A stretch of 64,000 bases of DNA from Bacillota bacterium LX-D (GCA_031628995.1 JAVLUO010000001.1:400381-464380); one strand, 5' to 3'; counted from the stretch's first letter, positions 16,905 through 28,537 are shown. Program-made: numbers and translations. Notes: generated by a model from the sequence alone, not told the origin.

Positions 16905-17152
16905 GGTCTCACTCCGCATAATTTTAAAATAAAAGTTGGTAAACTTGGCCTTTGGTAAGTTAGTGTCTTAGAGAAATAGTTGCTAATTCTTTCTTGGCTT
17001 AGTATATTAATATTATGTTATCATGAATTTTTTTATTAAGATAGTTGTATTTTGTTTTAAAATTAAAAAATAAAATGAGAAAAAATTACCGTATGAATCA
17101 AGCCTAAATAGTTTTAAAATAAAGCTAAATTAAGTTAAAAGGAGCTCAATTT

Positions 17153-17908
17153 ATGGTTAAAAAATGGCACCTATTTTTATCTTTGGTTTGTCTAATCTCA
17201 GGTATTTTAATTGTGACACTTTTTAGAGTCCATGATACCATTAGTGCTGAAGCAGAAAATACCAATAACAATAAAGATAGTTTAATTCCTGTTATTAATC
17301 AATTGGAAAAAGAAAATCACTCTTTGGAACAAAATATTGATGATATTCGTCAAAAAATAGATGCTGCCCAAAAAGCTCAAATCAACGGTACTAACCGCCT
17401 AGGCGGTCTAGAAAAGGAAATGCAGACTTTAAAAATGCAAGCCGGTTTACTTGAAGTTGAAGGTCCTGGTATTACCTTAGTTTTAGATGATAATACTAAA
17501 GGAGCCGAAGTTGCTAAAAACTCTGATCTTACCTATGACCCTGAAAAGTTCATTATTCATGATAAAAATCTGCTTTACATTGTTTACGATTTAAGGAAAG
17601 CAGGGGCTGAAGCCATTAGCATAAATGAGCAAAAAATTGTTACAACTAGTAACATCCGCTGCGTAGGAACAGTTATTCACATTAATTCTACCAGAATGGC
17701 TCCTCCTTATGAAATAAAAGCTATTGGAAACCCTGATAAGCTTGAACAGGGAGTGCTAAGCAGTCAGGAGTATATCTATTTAACCAATAAGGGCTTTCCT
17801 TTAAAACTTACGAAACTTACTAAAGTTATCATACCTGCTTATAAAGGTAGTTATTCCCCTTCTTATGCTAAGCCTGTAAAAGAGGAGGATAGTAATAACA
17901 ATGTCTAA
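17153..17908 (+). CDS. DUF881 domain protein (first of two)
   Basis: 251 residues: an N-terminal membrane helix (HLFLSLVCLISGILIVTLF), a coiled coil (about 45-105, NQLEKENHSLEQNIDDIRQK) and a DUF881 domain beginning at GLLEVEGPGITLVLDD, with YDLRKAGAEAISINEQ and RCVGTVIHINSTRMAPPYEI. DUF881 proteins are common in spore-forming Bacillota and Actinomycetota, often near division or cell-wall genes; the function is unknown. AGGAG precedes the ATG. The gene overlaps the next DUF881 gene by eight bases, so the two are translated together. Confidence 0.9.
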   Translation: MVKKWHLFLSLVCLISGILIVTLFRVHDTISAEAENTNNNKDSLIPVINQLEKENHSLEQNIDDIRQKIDAAQKAQINGTNRLGGLEKEMQTLKMQAGLLEVEGPGITLVLDDNTKGAEVAKNSDLTYDPEKFIIHDKNLLYIVYDLRKAGAEAISINEQKIVTTSNIRCVGTVIHINSTRMAPPYEIKAIGNPDKLEQGVLSSQEYIYLTNKGFPLKLTKLTKVIIPAYKGSYSPSYAKPVKEEDSNNNV

Positions 17909-18593
17909 ACCACAAAAATGGCAAATTTCAGTTACTATAGTACTATTTGCATTAGGTATTTTTTTATCTATCCAGTTTAAAACACAGCAAAATTTGTTGG
18001 ATTCTTTGTCCACTCAAAAGAGAGAAGATTTAGTAGCTATGTGGAAAAACCTTTATGAAAAAAAAGATAAACTGGAAAAAGAAATTCAAGTTTTAAACAG
18101 AGAATATAGCCAGCTAACGCAAAAGGCTAGTGAAGGAGAATCTAACCTGAGCAATATTGTAAGCGACATGGATAAATTGCGTATGGTTAACGGTCTTTTA
18201 CCAGCCAAGGGTTCTGGAATAACCATTACGGTTAATGGTTCAACTCCTCTTTTAGCTACGGATTTAATTGAACTATTAAATGAGCTTTGGACAACAGGAG
18301 CGGAGGCCGTCTCCATCAATGGCTATAGAATACTAAATACAACAGCTATTGAGCAAATCGAAGATGCTTACACATATTACACAGCCATTAATGGTGAAAG
18401 GCTGACTTACCCCATCGTAGTTACAGCCCTTGGTGATCCTAGTACTTTGGAAAAAGGTCTAACCTTTACCGGAGGTATTATTGATAATTTAAATTCATTT
18501 TCCATCTACCCAGTTATTAAACAACACCAGAAATTAGTTATCCCCGAGTGTAAAGCTCCTAAAACTTTCCAGTACGCAAAAATTAAAGAATAG
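17901..18593 (+). CDS. DUF881 domain protein (second of two)
   Basis: 230 residues with the same plan as its neighbour: membrane helix (VTIVLFALGIFLSIQF), coiled coil (KKDKLEKEIQVLNREYSQLT) and DUF881 domain (GSGITITVNG, ELWTTGAEAVSINGYRI, YPIVVTALGDPSTLEKGL). The pair is paralogous, probably from tandem duplication, and may form a heteromer; that is inference. The ATG lies inside the end of the first gene with GAGGAGG upstream. A two-way terminator follows the stop. Confidence 0.9.
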   Translation: MSKPQKWQISVTIVLFALGIFLSIQFKTQQNLLDSLSTQKREDLVAMWKNLYEKKDKLEKEIQVLNREYSQLTQKASEGESNLSNIVSDMDKLRMVNGLLPAKGSGITITVNGSTPLLATDLIELLNELWTTGAEAVSINGYRILNTTAIEQIEDAYTYYTAINGERLTYPIVVTALGDPSTLEKGLTFTGGIIDNLNSFSIYPVIKQHQKLVIPECKAPKTFQYAKIKE

Positions 18594-18598
18594 TTATT

Positions 18599-18645
18599 TA
18601 AAATAGGCAATTTGTTATTTAGATTCAATAACAATTGCCTATTTA
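18599..18645. terminator. Bidirectional terminator between convergent genes
   Basis: AAATAGGCAATTTGTTATT and its inverse AATAACAATTGCCTATTT form a long stem between the DUF881 pair and the converging coiled-coil gene, with A- and T-rich flanks suitable for both directions. Confidence 0.7.
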
Positions 18646-18667
18646 TATTGTCCATAAAGAAGGTTTC

Positions 18668-20650
18668 TTAATGAGCCATGGTTCTTTCATGGTAGCTTTT
18701 TTTAAATAAGGACAGTATTAACTTTACGGGCCAGAAGGAAAGTTTTCGTTTTAATTCACGTCTTTCTTCATGAACTCTGGCCAAGTTCCTTTCTAATTCT
18801 TGATTGGCATACTGAAGACTTTCTATCTGATTATCTTTCTCTTGCACAAGCTTTTTCAAGCGGATTATTTCCGACTCTGCTTCTTCCAAAATTCGATTGA
18901 GCTGACTTTTTAATTGGATTAATTTATTATCTAGTTGTTCATTTTTAACTTTCAACTTATTTCTTTCTTGCCGGATAACAGCTAGCTGCTGGATTTGCTG
19001 TTCTATTTCCTGGGTCAAATTTTCTTCCCTAACTTGCATTTTTTCCAGTTCACTTTTTAAGTGGGTGTTTTCTAAATGCCAATGCTCATTTTTCATGGCC
19101 AAATCACTTATTTTTTGTTGATATAGAGCCTGTTCTTCACGATGGTGATTTTGGATATAAATTAGTTCATCTTCCAAAGAATCCCTTTCTTGTTGAATAG
19201 CCTGGATTTCCGCCAAAGCGCTGGCTGCTTCCCTTTGGGCAGTTTCTATTTCCTCTTGGCTTAACTTTAATTGTTCAGATAAAGCATAATAACTTTCTTT
19301 CATTGAGCTATTACAGATCCATTTGTTTGAACTAGCTTCTTGAAAGAACGGGTAGGCCTGAAGAGCCTCTTCAAGATTTTCAGTATCCAGATGCATGGTC
19401 TGCAAAATCATCTGCAGATTTTCCAGAGTTAAACCTTCGGGATATATTTCTAAAACCTCAACAAGAGCTTTTTCCAGGGAAAGGCTTTCTTCACTTGCTT
19501 CTTGGCACAATGCATTCAGCTTTTGGATGCGCAGTCCTTCGCTATATACTTCAGCTTCCCTTTCTCCAGTTATACTCAGGCTAAATTCGGAAATTGGCTC
19601 CCCTTCTTCCCAGGACAGTTCCACAATTTGACCAGGTTCAATGTTATTTTGCACAAACCATTCTTTAAAGCCAACTAAAGAATGCTTATCAGCCAAGTAC
19701 CATATACCAACATTCTGCTCTTGTATTTTAAAATTCAAATAACTTATGGGCTCTAAATGGTTAAAGTGTTTTTCCAGCCGCCTAGTCAAACTTATTTTGC
19801 CATGTTTTATATCTAGGGATGATAAAACACACTGCCTCTTGTTAGGTTTTATATCCTTGATTATTAACATGAGCTCTGCTTCTTGCAGCACACTGTTTTC
19901 CGCTTTTCTAAACAGGTCCAAAGGATCTTCAGCATTTAATTCATTTAATAAATTCTTATATAGCTGCTGGCTATAAATAAACTTCTTATTAATCAGCATC
20001 AGCTCGTTATCTCTAGCTACTGCTTCTTGTAATAGCTCCGTTGAATATGTATTATCCCCTATTTCCTGACAAACTGTTTCTAAAGGGAGAGGTCTATTCT
20101 CTGCTTGAATTCGAGCTAAAATATTTTTCAGATCAGCTTTGCCGGGCTTATGAATTACATGCCATTGGCTTAAGCCCCATTTACCACTTTTAAAACGGAT
20201 AAACCTACCATCCCAAACCAGTTCTCTTTCAGCTGCAAGGCCAGGACAGTTATTTTCTTCCATGACTTGTCTAAGCTCCCCAAAACTTAGGGGCCTAGCC
20301 ACAGTGCTTAACCATTGATATACAAAATCATTGGCACTTACTCCCCGGCTTTCTACAACCCATTTATCTTCTTGCTGAATAAAGCAAGGGTTATGCTCCA
20401 AGGAACGATATAAATTTTTACAAAGTTTTTCTTCACCATAACTAGGCAGGCGACTATTCAACTTGGATTTAAGTTCTTCTATACTCATAGAACCAGCTGC
20501 TAACAATTGTTTAAGATAATCGGTAATTGTATCTAAATTTTCATTTATTACAATTTCCTGCACTTTATCCACTTTTGTTTTTTTATTTTTAGTTTTACTT
20601 TTTATTTTGGTTTTTCTCACAAAACCACCCCATTCTCCGCTATCTTCCAT
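18668..20650 (-). CDS. Large protein with repeated HTH-like N-terminal modules and a long coiled coil
   Basis: 660 residues, not recognised as a named family. A basic start (KTKIKSKTKNKKTK) is followed by several helical modules that look like winged helices (NLDTITDYLKQLLAAGSMSI, NDFVYQWLSTVARPLSFGEL, LKNILARIQAENRPLPLETV, each leading to a xFIxxxxGKWx or KFIYS-like strand). Then comes a beta-rich part (about 270-370), another helical module (about 390-440) and about 180 residues of heptad coiled coil rich in Glu, Gln and Leu, ending with basic KLSFWPVKLILSLFKKSYHE. No signal peptide. The ATG at 20650 has no ribosome site, while the GTG at 20620 has GGGGTGG just upstream and may be the true start. 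A DNA-binding or scaffold role is a guess. Confidence 0.7.
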   Translation of the reverse strand: MEDSGEWGGFVRKTKIKSKTKNKKTKVDKVQEIVINENLDTITDYLKQLLAAGSMSIEELKSKLNSRLPSYGEEKLCKNLYRSLEHNPCFIQQEDKWVVESRGVSANDFVYQWLSTVARPLSFGELRQVMEENNCPGLAAERELVWDGRFIRFKSGKWGLSQWHVIHKPGKADLKNILARIQAENRPLPLETVCQEIGDNTYSTELLQEAVARDNELMLINKKFIYSQQLYKNLLNELNAEDPLDLFRKAENSVLQEAELMLIIKDIKPNKRQCVLSSLDIKHGKISLTRRLEKHFNHLEPISYLNFKIQEQNVGIWYLADKHSLVGFKEWFVQNNIEPGQIVELSWEEGEPISEFSLSITGEREAEVYSEGLRIQKLNALCQEASEESLSLEKALVEVLEIYPEGLTLENLQMILQTMHLDTENLEEALQAYPFFQEASSNKWICNSSMKESYYALSEQLKLSQEEIETAQREAASALAEIQAIQQERDSLEDELIYIQNHHREEQALYQQKISDLAMKNEHWHLENTHLKSELEKMQVREENLTQEIEQQIQQLAVIRQERNKLKVKNEQLDNKLIQLKSQLNRILEEAESEIIRLKKLVQEKDNQIESLQYANQELERNLARVHEERRELKRKLSFWPVKLILSLFKKSYHERTMAH

Positions 20651-20784
20651 TTTTTAATGTATAACAATGTTCTAAAACAAGTATTGGCTATTATGTAAAA
20701 AAATCCCTTTGGGAAAAAAATCTCCTTTTGTCAACTTCCTTAAAAAGATAGTCGGAATAGAGGGAAAAAGCAAAACTATCTATT

Positions 20785-20818
20785 GTCAAAAAGGGTATAC
20801 CTTAGTGGTATACCCTTG
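20785..20818 (-). terminator. Terminator of the ilv-leu operon
   Basis: AAGGGTATACC and GGTATACCCTT form a perfect stem around a five-base loop, with TTTTTGAC following on the minus strand, about 35 bases after the cimA stop. Confidence 0.85.
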
Positions 20819-20850
20819 AAAGTTACTATCTTAAAAGTTATTTATATTGT

Positions 20851-22431
20851 TTATTCAGCTAAAGCTAACTTTTTTTGTCTTAAGAGAGCATAATCCATAC
20901 TATCTACTAAAGCCTGCCAGCTGGCCTCAATAATATTATGAGAAACTCCAATTGTACTCCAGGAACCTGATGTATCCCGAGATTCAATGAGAACACGAAC
21001 TTTGGATTTGGTAGCATCTTTTTCGTCTAAAACCCGAACTTTATAGTCACTTAAATGCATTTCTTTGATTACGGGGTAGATCTCTTCCAATGCTTTACGC
21101 AAAGCGTTGTCTAAAGCATTAACAGGGCCATTTCCTTCCGCTGCCGTGTGGACAACTAAGTCCCCTACTTTAATCTTAATCATCGCCTCTGTTAACATTT
21201 CCTGATTGCCCCGCTGCTCTACAATGACTTTAAATGATTCCAAAGTAAAACCGGGTAAATGTTGATTCATACCTTTCTTAATGAATAACTCCAGGGAGGC
21301 TTCAGCACCTTCAAAATGATATCCTTGGTATTCTAAACTTTTGATTTCTTTAATTAGGGCTCTAGTCTGGTCCTTATCCCCCTGCAAATCTAAGCCCAAT
21401 TCCTCAGCTTTATATAGTAAATTGCTGGCTCCAGCCTGTTCGGAAACTAGTACTCGGCGCTCGTTGCCAACTAGCTCTGGCTCCATATGCTCATAAGTGG
21501 CAGGATTTTTAACTACTGCGCTAACATGAATGCCTCCTTTGTGGGCAAAAGCACTTTGCCCTACAAAAGGCTGGTTGCCATGTTGGGCTATATTAGCGAT
21601 TTCACTAACATATCTCGATACTTCCGTTAAGTGTTTTAATTGTTCTGGATTAAGGCATTCATAGCCCATTTTAATTTGGAGGTTGGGAATCACGGAACAA
21701 AGGTTGGCATTGCCGCATCTTTCCCCTAGTCCATTGATAGTACCCTGAACTTGACCTGCTCCTCCTTGTACAGCAGCTAGTGTGTTAGCTACGGCTAGGT
21801 CTCCGTCATTATGACAATGGATACCTATTCCTATTTTAACTGTACTTGCAACTTTTTGGACAATATGGCTGATTTCTTGAGGAAGTGATCCTCCATTAGT
21901 ATCGCATAAAGTAATCCAGGAAGCACCAGCTTTTTCTGCAGTTAAAATTGTTTCCAGTGCGTAGGAAGGATTGGCTTTATATCCATCAAAAAAATGTTCT
22001 GCATCATAAATTACTTCCAAACCGTTGTTTGTTAAATAATTTACACTATCATAAATCATAGCCAAGTTTTCTTCCAAGGGAACTTGTAAAGCATCCCTTA
22101 CATGCAAGTCCCAACTTTTTCCAAACACAGCTACAGCCTTAACTTTAGCTGCTAAAATCGCCTGCAGATTAGCATCATCTTCCGGCTTAATACCTGGCCT
22201 CCTTGTACTGCCAAAAGCAGTTACTTTGGCCTGGTTTAGATTTAATTCATGGACTCTTTCAAAGTAATCTAAATCTTTAGGGTTAGAACCGGGCCAACCA
22301 CCTTCAATATAGTTGACCCCCAGCCGGTCTAACTGAGCAGTAATTTTTAATTTATCCTGTACAGAAAAGCTGATGCCCTCACCCTGGGAACCATCTCGTA
22401 GTGTTGTATCATACAGGAATATCTGCCGCAT
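20851..22431 (-). CDS. cimA: (R)-citramalate synthase
   Basis: 526 residues. N-terminal HMGL-like TIM barrel: [56 protein letters not shown] with the metal-binding His pair; then the C-terminal LeuA dimer/allosteric domain ([39 protein letters not shown]). The [10 protein letters not shown] signature and length separate citramalate synthases from 2-isopropylmalate synthases. It condenses pyruvate with acetyl-CoA; LeuCD and LeuB then give 2-oxobutyrate for isoleucine without threonine. The ATG at 22431 has TGGGGG eight bases upstream and follows the leuB stop by one base. Last gene of the operon. Confidence 0.93.
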   Translation of the reverse strand: MRQIFLYDTTLRDGSQGEGISFSVQDKLKITAQLDRLGVNYIEGGWPGSNPKDLDYFERVHELNLNQAKVTAFGSTRRPGIKPEDDANLQAILAAKVKAVAVFGKSWDLHVRDALQVPLEENLAMIYDSVNYLTNNGLEVIYDAEHFFDGYKANPSYALETILTAEKAGASWITLCDTNGGSLPQEISHIVQKVASTVKIGIGIHCHNDGDLAVANTLAAVQGGAGQVQGTINGLGERCGNANLCSVIPNLQIKMGYECLNPEQLKHLTEVSRYVSEIANIAQHGNQPFVGQSAFAHKGGIHVSAVVKNPATYEHMEPELVGNERRVLVSEQAGASNLLYKAEELGLDLQGDKDQTRALIKEIKSLEYQGYHFEGAEASLELFIKKGMNQHLPGFTLESFKVIVEQRGNQEMLTEAMIKIKVGDLVVHTAAEGNGPVNALDNALRKALEEIYPVIKEMHLSDYKVRVLDEKDATKSKVRVLIESRDTSGSWSTIGVSHNIIEASWQALVDSMDYALLRQKKLALAE

Positions 22432-22432
22432 T

Positions 22433-23509
22433 TTATTTTTCCCCCAAATGCTCACATACTAAATCGCCCATTTGCTCTGTAGTAACTAATTTCTTTCCTT
22501 CTTCCATAATATCGGGTGTCCGATATCCTAATTCCAATACTTTAGCAACAGCATCTTCAATTTCTTTGGCTGCATCTAACTTATTAAATGAATATCTTAG
22601 CATCATAGCGCCTGACAAAATGGTAGCAAGAGGATTAGCTTTATTTTGGCCTGCAATATCAGGAGCTGAACCGTGGGATGGTTCGTATAAAGCTACTTTA
22701 CCGCCAATACTTGCTGAAGGCAGCATGCCGATGGAACCAGTTAACATAGATGCTTGGTCAGTTAGAATATCTCCAAAAGTATTTTCGGTAACAATTACAT
22801 CAAATTGAGTTGGACGGCGCACTAACTGCATAGCTGCATTATCTACAAACATATGCTCTAGTTCAACATCTTTGTAATCTTCATGAACTTTGATGGTAGT
22901 TTCCCTCCACAGTCTGGAGCTTTCTAAAACGTTTGCTTTATCTACGGAAGTAACTTTATTTTTTCTAGTGCGGGCAACTTCAAAAGCAAGTCTAACAATG
23001 CGTTCGATTTCTTCTGTGGAATAAAGCAGTGTATCCCAAGCTCTTTCTCCAGTAGCTGTTTTTTCTCTTTTCTTTTCGCCAAAATATAGTCCACCAGTTA
23101 ATTCTCTAATGACTAAAATATCCGTGCCTAAGACTACTTCTCTTTTTAAGGTAGAAGCATCTACTAAAGATGGGTAAAGGAAAGCAGGACGAATGTTCCC
23201 ATACAGTCCTAATTCTTTTCTTAATGGAAGTAAAGCACCAGCTTCAGGACGCTTCGCTACAGGCAAATTGTCCCATTTGGGACCTCCTACGGCTCCTAAC
23301 AGCACTGCGTCGCTATTGTGGCAAAGCTCTAATGTTTCTTGAGGCAGGGGATCCCCTACTGCATCATAGCCCGCTCCACCAATGTATCCTTCTGTATAAG
23401 CAAACTCTAAATCGTATTTTTTCCCCACCGCATCTAATACTTTGGTGGCTTGAGGTACAATTTCTACACCAATACCGTCTCCCGGTAAAACTGCAATTTT
23501 TTTAAGCAT
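22433..23509 (-). CDS. leuB: 3-isopropylmalate dehydrogenase
   Basis: 358 residues, normal length. It shows [20 protein letters not shown] at the start, [12 protein letters not shown], the substrate arginines in [27 protein letters not shown], the catalytic Lys/Asp region [25 protein letters not shown] and [10 protein letters not shown], and NAD-binding GSAPDIAGQ. It oxidises and decarboxylates 3-isopropylmalate, and can serve the citramalate route too. It overlaps leuD by eight bases. Confidence 0.97.
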   Translation of the reverse strand: MLKKIAVLPGDGIGVEIVPQATKVLDAVGKKYDLEFAYTEGYIGGAGYDAVGDPLPQETLELCHNSDAVLLGAVGGPKWDNLPVAKRPEAGALLPLRKELGLYGNIRPAFLYPSLVDASTLKREVVLGTDILVIRELTGGLYFGEKKREKTATGERAWDTLLYSTEEIERIVRLAFEVARTRKNKVTSVDKANVLESSRLWRETTIKVHEDYKDVELEHMFVDNAAMQLVRRPTQFDVIVTENTFGDILTDQASMLTGSIGMLPSASIGGKVALYEPSHGSAPDIAGQNKANPLATILSGAMMLRYSFNKLDAAKEIEDAVAKVLELGYRTPDIMEEGKKLVTTEQMGDLVCEHLGEK

Positions 23510-24005
23510 TTTTTGCTACCTTCTTTCCTACATATTTCATAAGTCCGCCTGCTGCAATTAGTTCCTGCATAAATGGAGGGAAAGGCATGGCGTCATAAGT
23601 TTCGTTTTTAGTTAAATTAGTAATTTTTCCTTTTTCAGCATCTACCAGAATTTCGTCTCCTTCGGAAATACCTTCCGCTGCCTCAGGAGATTCAAAAATA
23701 GGCAGTCCAATATTAATGGCATTACGATAAAAAATCCTGGCAAAAGATTTGGCAATTACGCAAGATACTCCACTAGCCTTGATGGCGATAGGAGCATGTT
23801 CCCTGGAACTGCCGCAGCCAAAGTTTTTACCTGCCACAATAATATCCCCCGGCTTAACTTGTGAACTAAAATCTTTTTTCTCAGAGTCTTCCATGCAGTA
23901 TTTAGCTAATTCTGCTGGATCTGATGTATTTAAATAACGAGCTGGAATAATGGCATCAGTATCTACGTCGTTGCCAAATTTCCATGTTTTTCCTTGAAGT
24001 TGCAT
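23502..24005 (-). CDS. leuD: 3-isopropylmalate dehydratase small subunit
   Basis: 167 residues of the swivel-domain type found in the archaeal/clostridial LeuD family: [20 protein letters not shown], then [31 protein letters not shown]. With LeuC it isomerises 2-isopropylmalate to 3-isopropylmalate. It starts directly behind leuC and overlaps leuB. Confidence 0.96.
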   Translation of the reverse strand: MQLQGKTWKFGNDVDTDAIIPARYLNTSDPAELAKYCMEDSEKKDFSSQVKPGDIIVAGKNFGCGSSREHAPIAIKASGVSCVIAKSFARIFYRNAINIGLPIFESPEAAEGISEGDEILVDAEKGKITNLTKNETYDAMPFPPFMQELIAAGGLMKYVGKKVAKNA

Positions 24006-25268
24006 TTATTTTACCTCCCTAGGGTCAGCAATCCGTCCTAAAACGGCGCTGGCTGCTGCTACTGCTGGATTGCAGAGATAAACTTCACTTTCTGGGTGGC
24101 CCATGCGTCCCACAAAATTTCTGTTGGTAGTTGCTAAAGCTCTTTCGCCCTTGGCTAAAATACCCATGTGTCCTCCTAAGCAAGGTCCACAGGTTGGAGT
24201 GCTAACTGCTGCACCTGCATCGAGGAATATATCAAATAAACCTTCCTGCATAGCCTGTCTGTAAATAGCCTGGGTACCTGGAATTACTAAAAGTCTTAAA
24301 TATTTATGAACTTTTTTGCCCTTAAGTAATGCTGCCGCAATTCGCAAATCTTCAATTCTACCGTTGGTACAGGAGCCAATTACAACTTGATCGATTGTTA
24401 CTGTACCAACTTCACTAATAGGTTTAGTGTTTTCCGGCAAGTGGGGGAAAGCAACTTGAGGCTCAATTTTCGAGCAATCAAATTCAATTACTTGAGCATA
24501 TTTAGCGTCAGGATCGCTCTGATATACTTTCCAAGGTCTTTTTGCTCTGCCTTTTACATATTTTAAAGTAATTTCATCCGGCGGAATGATTCCATTTTTA
24601 CCGCCAGCTTCAATGGCCATATTAGACATAGTAAAGCGGTTATCCATGGAAAGAGTTTCAATGGCTTCGCCAGTAAATTCCATAGCCATATATCTAGCAC
24701 CATCTACCCCAATATTACCTATGGTGTAGAGAATTAAATCTTTTCCTCCTACATAGGGCTGTAATTTGCCGTTATAAACAAATTTAATGGATTCTGGTAC
24801 CTTAAACCAGGCTTCCCCTGTAGCCATACCTGCAGCCAAGTCGGTGCTGCCTACGCCTGTAGCAAAAGCACCTAGAGCACCGTAAGTGCAAGTATGGGAA
24901 TCGGCACCGATAATTACATCTCCAGGGCCTACAATACCTTTTTCCGGCAATAAGCAGTGTTCCACACCCATTTCCCCAACTTCATAATAGTTGGTTAGAT
25001 CCTGTTCTTGGGCAAAGTCCCGCAGTACCTTAACCTGCTCTGCTGATTTAATGTCTTTGTTAGGTGTAAAGTGGTCAGGAACAAGACAAACCCTCTCTTT
25101 ATCATAAACTTTTTCAACGCCCAATTTTTTAAATTCTTTAATTGCAACTGGGGCAGTAATGTCGTTGCCTAGCACAATGTCCAGTTTAGCATTGATCAAT
25201 TCTCCTGGCTCAACCTTATCAACCCCAGCATGGGCAGCTAGAATTTTTTCTGTAATGGTCATTCCCAT
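24006..25268 (-). CDS. leuC: 3-isopropylmalate dehydratase large subunit
   Basis: 420 residues, the shorter LeuC type (HACN-like) with [12 protein letters not shown] at the start, [37 protein letters not shown] and [12 protein letters not shown], giving the three cysteines of the aconitase [4Fe-4S] cluster. With LeuD it carries out the isopropylmalate isomerase step. GGAGG stands nine bases before the ATG. It lies between leuA and leuD in the usual order. Confidence 0.97.
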   Translation of the reverse strand: MGMTITEKILAAHAGVDKVEPGELINAKLDIVLGNDITAPVAIKEFKKLGVEKVYDKERVCLVPDHFTPNKDIKSAEQVKVLRDFAQEQDLTNYYEVGEMGVEHCLLPEKGIVGPGDVIIGADSHTCTYGALGAFATGVGSTDLAAGMATGEAWFKVPESIKFVYNGKLQPYVGGKDLILYTIGNIGVDGARYMAMEFTGEAIETLSMDNRFTMSNMAIEAGGKNGIIPPDEITLKYVKGRAKRPWKVYQSDPDAKYAQVIEFDCSKIEPQVAFPHLPENTKPISEVGTVTIDQVVIGSCTNGRIEDLRIAAALLKGKKVHKYLRLLVIPGTQAIYRQAMQEGLFDIFLDAGAAVSTPTCGPCLGGHMGILAKGERALATTNRNFVGRMGHPESEVYLCNPAVAAASAVLGRIADPREVK

Positions 25269-25302
25269 GCTTCTTTTCCTCCAGTTCTATTTAGGTAATT
25301 TT

Positions 25303-26826
25303 TTATGCTTCTACTTCTCCTACCTCGTAAACCACTTTATTGATTGCATTAAGATAGGCTTTGGCACTTGCTTCAATAATATCTGTACTCAAGCCTCTGC
25401 CTACATAGGTTTGTTCTTCGTACTCAACTTTAACAGTTACTTCACCTAAGGCATCTTTACCGCCGGTAATAGCATTCAGGTGGTAATTAACTAGATGTAC
25501 ATTAATTTCCGTCAACTTGTCAAGGGCTTTAAAAACAGCATCTACAGGGCCGTCGCCGCAGGCAGCTTCCTCTAACAAATCTTCTCCTGCGCGCAGACCT
25601 ATAGTTGCAGTAGGAATTAATTTGTTGCCACTGGAAATATGCAAATATTCGAGGACATATTTTTCCGGAATTATTCTAATTTCATCGTCAACAATTGCTT
25701 CTAAATCTTTATCTGTAATTTCCTTTTTCCGGTCAGCCATGTTTTTAAAGCGGATAAATGCTTTCACCAACTCTTCTTCTGAAAGCTTAAAGCCTAGCTC
25801 TTCCAACCTTTGTCTAAAGGCGTGGCGGCCAGAGTGTTTACCTAGCACAATGTTGTTTTCTACAATGCCTAAGTTCGAAGGGTTAATAATTTCGTAAGTA
25901 GTGCGTTCTTTCAAAACTCCATCTTGGTGAATACCTGATTCATGGGCAAAGGCGTTTTTACCAACAATAGCTTTATTAAATTGAATAGGCATACCTGTTA
26001 AAGTACTGACCAATTTGCTGGTGCGGTAAATTTCTTTAGTATTTATTGAGCATTGAGTTTGATAGTAGTCTTGGCGAGTTATTAAAGACATTACTATTTC
26101 TTCTAAAGCAGTATTGCCTGCTCTTTCTCCAATGCCGTTAACTGCACATTCAACTTGCTGAGCCCCATTTTCAATAGCAGCCAAAGAATTGGCAACAGCC
26201 ATACCCAAATCGTTATGGCAATGGACGCTGATAATAGCTTGATCCATGTTAGGTACTCCTTGTTTTATGGCAGCAATGAATTGCCCAAACTCCCCTGGTG
26301 TTGCATAGCCTACAGTATCAGGAATATTGATTACTGTTGCTCCGGCTTTAATGGCGGTTTCAACAACTTTAAGCATGAAATCCAAATCAGTCCTGGAGCC
26401 ATCTTCTGGCGAAAATTCCACATCATCTGTATATTGTTTGGCATAACTCACACCTTTTGCAATTGCTGCCAATACTTCTTCCCTAGTCATCTTTAATTTA
26501 TGTTTCATATGAATTTCAGATGTAGCTAAAAAGGTATGGATTCTAGGCTTGGCAGCATGTTTCAATGCTTCCCAAGCCCGATCAATGTCTTTTTCCGCAA
26601 TTCTAGCCAAAGCAGCTATAGTTGGCCCCTGCACTTTTTCGGCAATAGCTTTAACTGCCTCGAAATCTCCAGGAGAGGCAATGGGAAAACCGGCCTCAAT
26701 CACATCTACACCTAAGCGAGCTAATTGCCGGGCAATTTCCAGCTTTTCTTGAATATTTAAGCTGACCCCTGGAGACTGTTCTCCATCCCGCAAAGTTGTA
26801 TCAAAAATATATACTTGCTTACTCAT
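25303..26826 (-). CDS. leuA: 2-isopropylmalate synthase
   Basis: 507 residues from the ATG at 26826, which has GGGAGGA upstream; the frame is open further but the extra residues are not conserved. TIM barrel with [57 protein letters not shown] and the C-terminal leucine-feedback domain ([35 protein letters not shown]). It condenses 2-oxoisovalerate with acetyl-CoA, the first step to leucine. The start overlaps the end of ilvB by eight bases. Confidence 0.96.
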   Translation of the reverse strand: MSKQVYIFDTTLRDGEQSPGVSLNIQEKLEIARQLARLGVDVIEAGFPIASPGDFEAVKAIAEKVQGPTIAALARIAEKDIDRAWEALKHAAKPRIHTFLATSEIHMKHKLKMTREEVLAAIAKGVSYAKQYTDDVEFSPEDGSRTDLDFMLKVVETAIKAGATVINIPDTVGYATPGEFGQFIAAIKQGVPNMDQAIISVHCHNDLGMAVANSLAAIENGAQQVECAVNGIGERAGNTALEEIVMSLITRQDYYQTQCSINTKEIYRTSKLVSTLTGMPIQFNKAIVGKNAFAHESGIHQDGVLKERTTYEIINPSNLGIVENNIVLGKHSGRHAFRQRLEELGFKLSEEELVKAFIRFKNMADRKKEITDKDLEAIVDDEIRIIPEKYVLEYLHISSGNKLIPTATIGLRAGEDLLEEAACGDGPVDAVFKALDKLTEINVHLVNYHLNAITGGKDALGEVTVKVEYEEQTYVGRGLSTDIIEASAKAYLNAINKVVYEVGEVEA

Positions 26827-28516
26827 ATCTTCCTCCCTCATCTGCTGGGAAATGAACCATTTCATTTAAGCCTTTATTAGGCAGCACTACTGGATAAACT
26901 AATTCTTGCTCACTTACCCGGCATTCTACAACAGTTAATTTACCGTTGGATAATGCTTCTTGCAGCACTGGCTCCACATCTTCCTTTTTGGCAATCCGTA
27001 AGCCGGCCACATTTTGGTAGCTTTCAGCTAATTGCACAAAGTCAGGATTGCCTGTAAAAGCTACCCCTGAAAAACGCTGGTCACAGTGATAATGCTGCAG
27101 CTGTCTAACCAGTGAAAGGTATGAATTATTAAAGAGGATAATTTTAATAGGGAGCTTTTGTTCTACAGCTGTTCCTAATTCAGCCATATTCATTTGAAAA
27201 CTGCCATCCCCGGTTACAGTTATAACTAAGGATTCTGGTTTGGCCAGTTGTGCACCTACGGCTGCAGGAAGTCCATAGCCCATAGTCCCTAACCCTCCAG
27301 AGGATAAAAAGCTTCTGGGACCAACAAATTTATAAAATTGAGCTGTCCACATCTGATGCTGTCCAACATCCGTAGTTACAATAGCATTTCCTCTAGTTAG
27401 TTCCCCCAGCTTTTCAATTATATATTGAGGTCTTAATTGATCATCGTTAGCATACCTTAAGGGATGCTCTTCTTTCCACTTTTGGATTTGACTTAGCCAA
27501 GTATGGTGCTCTTGACTGCCAACTCTTTTTAATAAATCTTTCAGCACTAAAGCTACATCACCTACAATAGGCAAATCAATAGTTACATTCTTTCCTATCT
27601 CGGCAGGATCTATATCAATATGGGTTACTTTCGCCTGAGGCGCAAATTTTTGAATTGCCCCTGTAACCCGGTCATCAAAACGAACACCGATGGAAATGAG
27701 TAAGTCGCATTCCGTTACCGCATAATTAGCATAAGGTGTGCCATGGAGTCCTAACATCCCTAAAGATAATTCATGATCCTCTGGAAAAGATCCAATACCC
27801 ATTAAAGTTGTTGTAACAGGGGCATTTATTCTTTCTGCCAACTCTCTCAATTCTTCCGTTGCATTAGAGCTAATAACCCCTCCCCCAGCATAAATAACGG
27901 GCCGCTGGGCTTCTGCAATCAATTTAGCTAGATTCTTAATTTGAGCCGGATGACCTTTATAGTTTGGTTTGTAGCCCCGCAGCTCCACAGAAGCTGGATA
28001 GTCTTCTTCCAAAAGAGCACTGGAAACATTTTTGGGAATATCGATTAATACTGGTCCCGGACGTCCTGTACTAGCAATATGAAATGCCTCTTGAATAATT
28101 CTGGGTAAATCTTTAACATCCTTAACTAAATAATTATGCTTAGTTATGGGCATAGTAATTCCGGTAATATCTACCTCCTGGAAAGCATCGGTGCCAATCA
28201 TATCTGTTCCAACCTGACCTGTAATAGCTACAAGGGGAATTGAATCCATATAGGCTGTAGCTAAACCTGTTACTAAATTAGTAGCACCAGGTCCTGATGT
28301 AGCCAAACAGATGCCAGTTTTCTTTGTAGCTCTGGCATAGCCGCTTGCTGCATGGACAGCAGCTTGTTCCTGGCGAACAAGTACATGTTTGATTAATTTT
28401 GATTCTAATAATGCGTCATAAAGTGCTAAAACTGCACCTCCAGGATAGCCAAAAACATATTTAACGCCTTCTTTTTCCAAATATTTAATTAAAGCCTGTG
28501 CCCCAGTTATCCCAAT
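26819..28516 (-). CDS. ilvB: Acetolactate synthase large subunit, first copy, apparent ATT start
   Basis: The conserved N-terminus [20 protein letters not shown] is in frame only from an ATT codon at 28516, preceded at once by an in-frame TAA and, six bases further, by AGGAGGTG at ideal spacing. No ATG, GTG or TTG serves; the next possible start (TTG at 28480) would cut the conserved first strand. From ATT the protein has 565 residues. ThDP enzyme with [15 protein letters not shown], catalytic Glu in [18 protein letters not shown]-site [16 protein letters not shown] and the ThDP/Mg motif [14 protein letters not shown]. The usual QWQ after it reads QLQ (VRQLQHYHC), so the Trp that favours 2-oxobutyrate is missing. 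It precedes leuA and follows ilvN. Confidence 0.9.
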   Translation of the reverse strand: MGITGAQALIKYLEKEGVKYVFGYPGGAVLALYDALLESKLIKHVLVRQEQAAVHAASGYARATKKTGICLATSGPGATNLVTGLATAYMDSIPLVAITGQVGTDMIGTDAFQEVDITGITMPITKHNYLVKDVKDLPRIIQEAFHIASTGRPGPVLIDIPKNVSSALLEEDYPASVELRGYKPNYKGHPAQIKNLAKLIAEAQRPVIYAGGGVISSNATEELRELAERINAPVTTTLMGIGSFPEDHELSLGMLGLHGTPYANYAVTECDLLISIGVRFDDRVTGAIQKFAPQAKVTHIDIDPAEIGKNVTIDLPIVGDVALVLKDLLKRVGSQEHHTWLSQIQKWKEEHPLRYANDDQLRPQYIIEKLGELTRGNAIVTTDVGQHQMWTAQFYKFVGPRSFLSSGGLGTMGYGLPAAVGAQLAKPESLVITVTGDGSFQMNMAELGTAVEQKLPIKIILFNNSYLSLVRQLQHYHCDQRFSGVAFTGNPDFVQLAESYQNVAGLRIAKKEDVEPVLQEALSNGKLTVVECRVSEQELVYPVVLPNKGLNEMVHFPADEGGRYE

Positions 28517-28537
28517 TTACTCACCTCCTATTTTTTC

